Shown one piece after another: positions 23,220 through 28,224 of a stretch of DNA of 28,224 nucleotides. Numbering within the stretch: the stretch's first letter is position 1; every line of letters starts with the position of its first letter. The stretch is from DASYSA01 sp036003885. Its GTDB lineage: Bacteria > Acidobacteriota > Blastocatellia > UBA7656. The stretch covers positions 1-28,224 of the forward strand of contig DASYSA010000487.1 of NCBI GenBank assembly GCA_036003885.1, written 5' to 3'. The notes beneath the pieces were generated by a model. That model searched no databases and was not told the DNA's origin. It worked only from the letters and a program-made list of their open reading frames with translations. The translations under genes were made by a program, and so were the position numbers.

Positions 23220-25847
23220 ATGAAACGACTTGCCTCCCTTCTTTTGGTATTTTTGCTTAGCTGTTCTTTCAAAGGCGCAGCTCAGGAAGTCAGTCTCGAA
23301 CGCGCTCAGACGTTGCTCAAGCATGGAGCATACAAGCAGGCGGCGGAGGCTTTCACCACCTTGCTCCAAAAGAACTCGAGCGGCCGCGATGCTCAACTCG
23401 GACTCGCCGCCGCCCTCTTTGAAAGCGGAGACTACTCGGGCGTGGAGAAGAGGGTAAAGGAGTTCCTGAGTGCTCAGCCCTCGGACGCCGCGCTTCGCGT
23501 GTGGCTCGGCGAAGTCGAACTCGAGACCGGCCGCTACTCCGAATCGGCCAGTGAGTTCGAACGTGCCGCGCGCGATGCAAAGGGCGCCGTGTGGCTGCGC
23601 GCGATGCTCGGCCGAGCGCGAGCGCTCATAGTGCGAGGCAAAGAGGAGGAAGCGCAGCCCATCCTGCAGGAGATCGTCCGCTACTATAGTCAGAATTCTC
23701 CGCGTTCCGCCGAAGAACTCACCCTGATAGCGCGCGCCGTGACCTACCTTGGGATGCCCAAGGACGCAAATGAGCTTTTCATCGACGCCCGCGAAGCCGA
23801 CCCCTCCTTCATTGATGCCTTTATCGGGCAAGGCGAGCTGTTCAACGACACGTACAACTACGGCGATGCGGCAAGCCTGTTTCAGGACGCCTTCAAGGTG
23901 AACGAGAGCTCGCCAGGCGCGCAGGTTGGATTCGCTGAATGCAGGCGGCTCGAATCCAGTGAAGAGCCGGTCGCCGCCGTGAAGCGGGCGCTTGCGGTCA
24001 ATCCCAACTACGTAAAAGGACTCGTGCTGCTGGCCTGGCTCGACCTCGAAGCAGAAAAGACCGACGAGTCCATGAAATCCATAGACCGGGCGCTTGCGAT
24101 CAATCAATACTCGGTCGAGGCAATCGCAATGCGCGCCGCTGTCTTCTATCTTCAGGATCGCAAGGCAGACCTGGACGGCGAGATCAAGCGCGCGCTTGCC
24201 ATCAACCCGCACGCGGGCCAGTTGTACGACACGCTCGCACACTTCGCGGTGAACAACCGCAGGTACACGGAAGCGGTCGACTTCGGCCGCCGCGCGCTCG
24301 AGCTGGCTCCGAAACTCTGGAGCACCCGCACCGAGCTGGGCATCCAGTTGCTTCGGGTTGGGCGTATTGCCGAAGGACGGGCCGAGCTTGAACGGGCGTT
24401 CGCGGGCGATCCGTTCAATTTCTGGGCAAAGAACACGCTCGACCTGCTCGACTCCATGCGCGACTATCAGGACACGATTCGCGGGCCGTTTCTGGTCAAG
24501 AGCGCGCCCAAAGAGACCGGCGCGTTTTCGGTCTACGCCGCCGATCTCCTGGAAGAGGCGCATAAGAAGCTCACCGCCAAATATCGCTTCACTCCTCGTG
24601 GGCCGATCTCGGTCGAGGTCTTCCCCAACCACGAAGACTTCGCGGTGCGGTCGTTAGGTTTGCCGGGGCTCGGGGCGCTGGGAGTCTGCTTCGGCCAGGT
24701 GATTGCGATGGACAGCCCCTCGGCGCGGCCGCTGGGCCAGTTCAATTGGGGCTCGACTCTGTGGCACGAGTTCACTCACGTGATCACTCTGCAGATCACG
24801 GATCATCGGATCCCGCGCTGGTTCTCGGAGGGCCTGTCCGTGTACGAGGAGCGGCGCGCGCGGCCGGGTTGGGGCGACAACTGGTCGGTAGAGAACGTGA
24901 AGGCGTTTTCAGAGGGCCGCTTCGTCAAGATCGAGGACCTGGACGGAGCCTTTACCCGCCCCCGCTCGCCTGATGGAGTAACGCTGGCTTACTTTCAGGC
25001 TTCGCAGGTCTGTGAGTTTGTGGAAGAGAAAGCCGGCTTCGATGCGATTCTGAAGATGCTGGCTTTATATAAGGATGGCGGAAAGACGCAGGAGGTGCTG
25101 CAGAAGGCGCTATCGATGAGCCCGGCCGATTTTGACCGAGCGTTTACGGACTACCTGAAGTCAAAGACGGCGACTTGGGTCGAAGCGCTGGGCCATGGAC
25201 CTGTAGCTGTGCGCGGAGCTCAGCCGCCTTCGAAAGAGGCTCTCACCGCCATTCTCAAGGCGAGGCCGAATGATTACTTCGCGCATCTCAGGTTGGGAAC
25301 TATCTATAAGACTGAGGGCGACAGCGCCCATGCGATTGAAGAGTTGCGGCGCGCATCTGAGGTATTCCCGTTCTATGGCGGGGAAGGGAATCCCTACGGG
25401 CAACTCGCGGAGATCTATGAATCACGGGGCGAGAAGCGAGAAGCGATTGCGGCGCTCGAGTCACTGATCAAGTTCAACGAAACGGATAACGAAGCTCTCA
25501 AGAAGTTGGCCAGGTTGCGAAGCGAGACGGGCGACCGGAAAGGGGCGCTGGAGGCGCTGGCCACCAGTTTTTACATCTATCCCTTCGACGCCGACTTGCA
25601 TAAGCAGGCGGGCGCTGTTTATCTTGAAGAAGGTAGGCCAACCGAAGCGGTGCGCGAATTCGGAGTGGTTGTGTCGCTCAATCCCCCCGACGCAGCCGGA
25701 GCGCACTACGACCTGGCGAGATCGCTCGAAGCATCAGGCAATCGCGCAGAAGCCAAGCGAGAGGTACTTCGGTCGCTGGAGATGGCCCCGGGATTCGAGA
25801 AGGCGCAGGAGTTGTTGCTGAGACTGAGAGGCGGCCCCAAACCGTAA
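23220..25847 (+). CDS. TPR protein with an HEXXH metallopeptidase core
   Basis: This is an 875-residue protein with a signal sequence ending LLSC at the N-terminus, so it is probably an envelope lipoprotein. TPR-like repeats fill about residues 25-420 and again from about 650 to the end. A gluzincin-type zinc peptidase core lies between them: HEFTH (516-520), then the third ligand E537 in WFSEGLSVYEE, the family of MA-clan peptidases often annotated as peptidase MA family. It likely cleaves or binds envelope proteins, with the TPRs recruiting partners. The start ATG is 7 bp after the caspase-like gene stop, so the two are expressed together. Heptamer element E lies directly after its stop codon. 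Confidence 0.9.
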   Translation: MKRLASLLLVFLLSCSFKGAAQEVSLERAQTLLKHGAYKQAAEAFTTLLQKNSSGRDAQLGLAAALFESGDYSGVEKRVKEFLSAQPSDAALRVWLGEVELETGRYSESASEFERAARDAKGAVWLRAMLGRARALIVRGKEEEAQPILQEIVRYYSQNSPRSAEELTLIARAVTYLGMPKDANELFIDAREADPSFIDAFIGQGELFNDTYNYGDAASLFQDAFKVNESSPGAQVGFAECRRLESSEEPVAAVKRALAVNPNYVKGLVLLAWLDLEAEKTDESMKSIDRALAINQYSVEAIAMRAAVFYLQDRKADLDGEIKRALAINPHAGQLYDTLAHFAVNNRRYTEAVDFGRRALELAPKLWSTRTELGIQLLRVGRIAEGRAELERAFAGDPFNFWAKNTLDLLDSMRDYQDTIRGPFLVKSAPKETGAFSVYAADLLEEAHKKLTAKYRFTPRGPISVEVFPNHEDFAVRSLGLPGLGALGVCFGQVIAMDSPSARPLGQFNWGSTLWHEFTHVITLQITDHRIPRWFSEGLSVYEERRARPGWGDNWSVENVKAFSEGRFVKIEDLDGAFTRPRSPDGVTLAYFQASQVCEFVEEKAGFDAILKMLALYKDGGKTQEVLQKALSMSPADFDRAFTDYLKSKTATWVEALGHGPVAVRGAQPPSKEALTAILKARPNDYFAHLRLGTIYKTEGDSAHAIEELRRASEVFPFYGGEGNPYGQLAEIYESRGEKREAIAALESLIKFNETDNEALKKLARLRSETGDRKGALEALATSFYIYPFDADLHKQAGAVYLEEGRPTEAVREFGVVVSLNPPDAAGAHYDLARSLEASGNRAEAKREVLRSLEMAPGFEKAQELLLRLRGGPKP

Positions 25848-25850
25848 GAA

Positions 25851-25950
25851 CGTTTCGAGTTTCGAGTTTCGCGTTTCGCGTTCTCTCCTTTGAATTTGTG
25901 GTCCTTCTGAGAACGCAGAACTCGAAACGCGGAACGCGGAACGCGAAACG
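25851..25950. repeat. heptamer-armed inverted repeat (element E)
   Basis: The left arm is five heptamers at 25851-25885 (cgtttcg, agtttcg, agtttcg, cgtttcg, cgttctc). The right arm is five and two-thirds at 25911-25950 (gaacgca, gaactcg, aaacgcg, gaacgcg, gaacgcg, aaacg). The centre is about 25 bp. It lies 3 bp after the metallopeptidase stop and 6 bp before the next ATG. Confidence 0.9.
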
Positions 25951-25956
25951 ATCTTT

Positions 25957-26748
25957 ATGCAGAGAGTCTTCTTGATACTCATTCTGATTTGCATTCTGGC
26001 TGCCCCGGCGAGTCTGTCGCTGGCATCGGACTCGCACGCCTCAACCTCGACCAACAATGGCACGCTCTATAACAATGATCCGCGTTTCGGTGAGAGCAAG
26101 GATGTATCCGACAAGTTTACATTTGTGCGGATAATGCATGGGCAGGTCTATCCTGGCCAGTACCTGGGCGACCACGGCATACCGTGGTCGCACGACTACC
26201 CGGAGGCCGGGCAACACTTTTCGAAGATTCTCTCCGAGCTCTCGAAACTCCCGATCAATATAGACATGGTTGAGTACCTTTTTAGCTTCAGAGATCCCAA
26301 TCTGTTCAAATACCCGTTTGCGTATCTGTGTGAGGTTGGCGACATGACGTTGTCGGATGATGAGATCGCGGGGATGAAAGAGTACCTGTCACGCGGCGGA
26401 TTCCTCCTGATCGACGACTTTCGTGGAGGGTGGGATTTCAGCAACCTCGCATCTCACCTCAAGCGCGCGTTCCCCGAGTCCGACATGAAGCAACTCGACG
26501 TCTCCCATCCGATATTCAACTGCTTCTTCTCTATCAAGTCGCTCGATGTACACGCGCCATATGGGAGGCTGAGGCCAGAGTTCTGGGGTCTGGAAGACAA
26601 GGGCGGGCGGCTGATGGCGATCATAAACTACAACAACGATGTTAGCGATTACTGGCAGTGGTCGAATGATCCCTTCCAACCGATCGACGATACGAACACG
26701 GCTTACAAGTTCGGCGTCAACTATGTCTTCTATGCGCTGACGCACTGA
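25957..26748 (+). CDS. secreted DUF4159-family protein
   Basis: This is a 263-residue protein with a signal peptide (VFLILILICILAAPASLSLA) cut after about residue 24. The remainder matches the DUF4159 fold: FTFVRIMHGQ, the conserved VEYLFSFRDPNLFKYPFAY, LCEVGDMTLSDDEI, the glycine-rich GGFLLIDDFRGG, then SHPIFNCFFSI and a C-terminal FGVNYVFYALTH. DUF4159 domains often sit near MoxR, DUF58 and VWA genes, as here. The role is unknown. The ATG comes six bases after element E, without a visible Shine-Dalgarno. Confidence 0.85.
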   Translation: MQRVFLILILICILAAPASLSLASDSHASTSTNNGTLYNNDPRFGESKDVSDKFTFVRIMHGQVYPGQYLGDHGIPWSHDYPEAGQHFSKILSELSKLPINIDMVEYLFSFRDPNLFKYPFAYLCEVGDMTLSDDEIAGMKEYLSRGGFLLIDDFRGGWDFSNLASHLKRAFPESDMKQLDVSHPIFNCFFSIKSLDVHAPYGRLRPEFWGLEDKGGRLMAIINYNNDVSDYWQWSNDPFQPIDDTNTAYKFGVNYVFYALTH

Positions 26749-26753
26749 AAGAA

Positions 26754-26857
26754 CGTTTCGCGTTTTACGTTTTACGTTTGACGTTCTCTACATCAAGGTC
26801 GTGATGCTGCCTTCGTAAAACGCAAAACGTAAAACGTAAAACGTAAAACGTGAAACG
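26754..26857. repeat. heptamer-armed inverted repeat (element F)
   Basis: The left arm is five heptamers at 26754-26788 (cgtttcg, cgtttta, cgtttta, cgtttga, cgttctc). The right arm is six at 26816-26857 (taaaacg, caaaacg, taaaacg three times, tgaaacg). The centre is about 27 bp. A T run follows the right arm (26858-26862), so a terminator-like role is possible. It starts 5 bp after the DUF4159 stop. Confidence 0.9.
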
Positions 26858-26878
26858 TTTTTCCCCGAGGAGTGATGA

Positions 26879-27904
26879 ATGGCACTAGAGAAAGCCGAGA
26901 TATCCCGAGACGAAGACCAGTTATTGGAGAAGCTCATCGCTGCGCGCCAACAGATACTCAGCGAAGTGCGCAAGGTGATCATCGCGCAGGACGAAGTGGT
27001 CGATCAGGTTTTGATCTCGCTTTTCGTCGGCGGCCATTCGCTTGTTACAGGCGTACCCGGATTGGCGAAGACTCTGTTGATTCACACCGTGGCCAATGTG
27101 CTGGAGCTGGGATTCAAGCGCATTCAATTCACTCCCGACCTGATGCCGTCGGACATCACCGGCACCGAAATCATCGAGGAGGACCGCTCGACGGGCCACC
27201 GCAAACTCGAATTCATGAAGGGGCCGTTGTTCGCCAACATCATTCTCGCAGACGAAATCAACCGCACACCGCCCAAGACTCAGGCAGCGTTGCTTGAGGC
27301 CATGCAGGAAGGCAACGTCACAGTTCAAGGCAGGACTTATCAGTTGCCCAAACCCTTTTACGTCCTTGCGACGCAGAATCCCATCGAGATGGAAGGGACG
27401 TATCCGCTGCCCGAAGCTCAGCTCGATCGTTTCATGTTCAACATTCAGATCGGCTACCTGAGCGAGGACGACGAAGTTGCCGTCGTAAACCAGACCACTT
27501 CGGTTCAGGATTTCAGCTTCGAGCGAAATGTTACGGGCGCGGACATCCTTTCTTTTCAAAGGCTGGTTCGCCGGGTGCCAGTCGCCGAACCGGTTACCCG
27601 CTATGCAGTGAAGCTTGTGGGTGCCAGCCGTCCGACCAGCAGCACGTCGCCGGACTTCATTCGCAAGTGGGTGAACTGGGGGGCGTCGCTGAGAGCATCG
27701 CAATTCCTGATCCTCGGCGGGAAGGCGCGAGCGGTGATGATGGGGCGCTACAACGTGTCGGTAGAGGATGTGCGGGCGCTTGCTTATCCGATCTTGAGAC
27801 ACCGCATACTGCTCAACTTTCACGCTGAGAGCGAAAGGGTGAAGCCGGATGATGTCATCAGGCGATTGATTGAAGTGGTGCCCGAACCGAAGTCTGGGCT
27901 TTAG
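26879..27904 (+). CDS. MoxR-family AAA+ ATPase
   Basis: This is a 341-residue protein with a Walker A loop GVPGLAKT, Walker B ILADEINR with the following RTPPKTQAALLEAMQ, sensor region LATQNPIEMEGTYPLPEAQLDRF, and a C-terminal lid. MoxR ATPases act as chaperones that load metal or mature proteins with VWA domains, which fits the VWA protein in this cluster. ATG 26879 has GAGGAG seven bases upstream. It begins 21 bp after element F. A DUF58 gene follows, as is usual for this family. Confidence 0.96.
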   Translation: MALEKAEISRDEDQLLEKLIAARQQILSEVRKVIIAQDEVVDQVLISLFVGGHSLVTGVPGLAKTLLIHTVANVLELGFKRIQFTPDLMPSDITGTEIIEEDRSTGHRKLEFMKGPLFANIILADEINRTPPKTQAALLEAMQEGNVTVQGRTYQLPKPFYVLATQNPIEMEGTYPLPEAQLDRFMFNIQIGYLSEDDEVAVVNQTTSVQDFSFERNVTGADILSFQRLVRRVPVAEPVTRYAVKLVGASRPTSSTSPDFIRKWVNWGASLRASQFLILGGKARAVMMGRYNVSVEDVRALAYPILRHRILLNFHAESERVKPDDVIRRLIEVVPEPKSGL

Positions 27905-27917
27905 AGAAGAGAGAGTT

Positions 27918-28055
27918 ATGCACAGCATTTACGGGCCTTGTCCTGATCGGTTTTTCGTGATCAAGGACGTTCACACGAACAGAGTTGACTGGAGTTTTGG
28001 TGAACGTCATTGGCAGGATGCGTTCAGGCTTAGCTTTGAGCGTGATTGCGCTTGA
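27918..28055 (+). CDS. possible 45-residue protein between moxR and DUF58
   Basis: An open frame from ATG 27918 (AGAGAG upstream) encodes MHSIYGPCPDRFFVIKDV followed by charged, aromatic residues ending FERDCA, and stops 2 bp before the DUF58 ATG. The short stop-to-start spacing fits coupling, but the peptide has no recognised family and no signal peptide. It may instead be a leader or chance frame. Confidence 0.3.
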   Translation: MHSIYGPCPDRFFVIKDVHTNRVDWSFGERHWQDAFRLSFERDCA

Positions 28056-28057
28056 AC

Positions 28058-28224
28058 ATGAATGAAACAAGTGGTGTCCAACAAGTCGGGACGCGATTCC
28101 TGTCGCCCGAAGTCCTGGCGCGCATAGGCTCGCTGGAGCTCATCGCGCGCTCGGTCGTCGAGGGCTTCATCGCGGGGCTGCATCGCTCGCCGCACCTCGG
28201 CTTCTCGACCGACTTCGCCGAGCA
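28058..28224 (+). CDS. DUF58 protein (partial, runs off the window)
   Basis: The first 55 residues, MNETSGVQQVGTRFLSP, then EVLARIGSLELIARSVVEGFI and LHRSPHLGFSTDFAE, match the start of DUF58 proteins, which are regularly encoded next to MoxR. DUF58 proteins have a VWA-like fold and act in the same envelope complexes. The C-terminal part lies beyond position 28224. ATG 28062 is an out-of-frame alternative. The MoxR-DUF58 pair is the expected core of the cluster. Confidence 0.85.
   Translation, partial: MNETSGVQQVGTRFLSPEVLARIGSLELIARSVVEGFIAGLHRSPHLGFSTDFAE

Noticed and set aside
23193..24632. Minus-strand open frame of 479 codons opposite the TPR metallopeptidase
   Set aside because: The plus strand has a signal peptide, TPRs and an HEFTH core in the same region. 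The antisense frame shows none of these and has no ribosome binding site.
49..26857. Insertion sequences or transposon ends
   Set aside because: No transposase frame is seen and no target-site duplication stands out around the inverted repeats.
26754..26862. Classical rho-independent terminator
   Set aside because: Only element F has a T run after its right arm, and the stem is long and AT-rich, unlike the short GC-rich stem of a standard terminator. Listed as a repeat with a possible terminator role.

Overview
The window is a moderately GC-rich bacterial chromosome segment, densely packed with genes. The families present suggest an environmental, probably Acidobacteriota-like (Blastocatellia-type) genome. 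This assignment is an inference from gene content, with no rRNA or marker phylogeny behind it. The gene content includes TPR-rich proteins, a Bat/MoxR-type envelope cluster, a haem cluster with a HemX-like protein, an AlaX editing protein and an orphan PaaA/BoxB-like oxygenase. I see no tRNA, rRNA, CRISPR array, prophage or insertion sequence.

Layout. Positions 1-7165 (+) hold a thiamin and housekeeping stretch: thiS, thiG, rnhB, a 1099-residue TPR protein, a small two-helix membrane protein, a thiE/tenI-like gene and thiD. Positions 7200-8060 (+) hold an ECF-like sigma factor with its own promoter and a palindrome just downstream. Positions 8076-11126 (-) hold a haem operon, hemX-like > hemA > hemC, which meets the sigma gene tail to tail with 15 bp between them. 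Positions 11200-13530 (-) hold a Crp/Fnr regulator and an MFS transporter, separated by 357 bp without a convincing gene. Positions 13746-18413 (-) run cysE > AlaX-type editing protein > asparaginase > PaaA/BoxB-like di-iron protein. The last gene appears to have its own promoter, whose spacer is a perfect palindrome. Positions 18604-19461 (+) are folP. Positions 19652-28224 (+) form an envelope/proteolysis cluster: a VWA/BatA-like membrane protein, a secreted caspase-fold protein, a TPR plus HEXXH metallopeptidase, a DUF4159 protein, a MoxR ATPase and the start of a DUF58 protein. The window ends inside the DUF58 gene.

The most unusual structure is intergenic. Five spacers carry a 100-120 bp inverted repeat whose arms are each tandem arrays of about five or six heptamers (CGTTTNN-type on the left, its complement on the right). 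Three other spacers carry similar inverted repeats built from roughly 9-bp units, and one carries a one-sided heptamer array. The unit sequence differs between elements, yet the two arms of one element share units. Most elements begin within 2-8 bp of the upstream stop codon and nearly fill the spacer. Several end within 5-11 bp of the next start codon, and some of those starts lack a visible Shine-Dalgarno sequence.

Other points of note are a ThiS whose Gly-Gly tail is followed by 21 further residues, with a thiG-frame read-through possible at a G run, a PaaR-like operator in front of the PaaA/BoxB-like gene, and EF-hand-like loops in the caspase-like protein.
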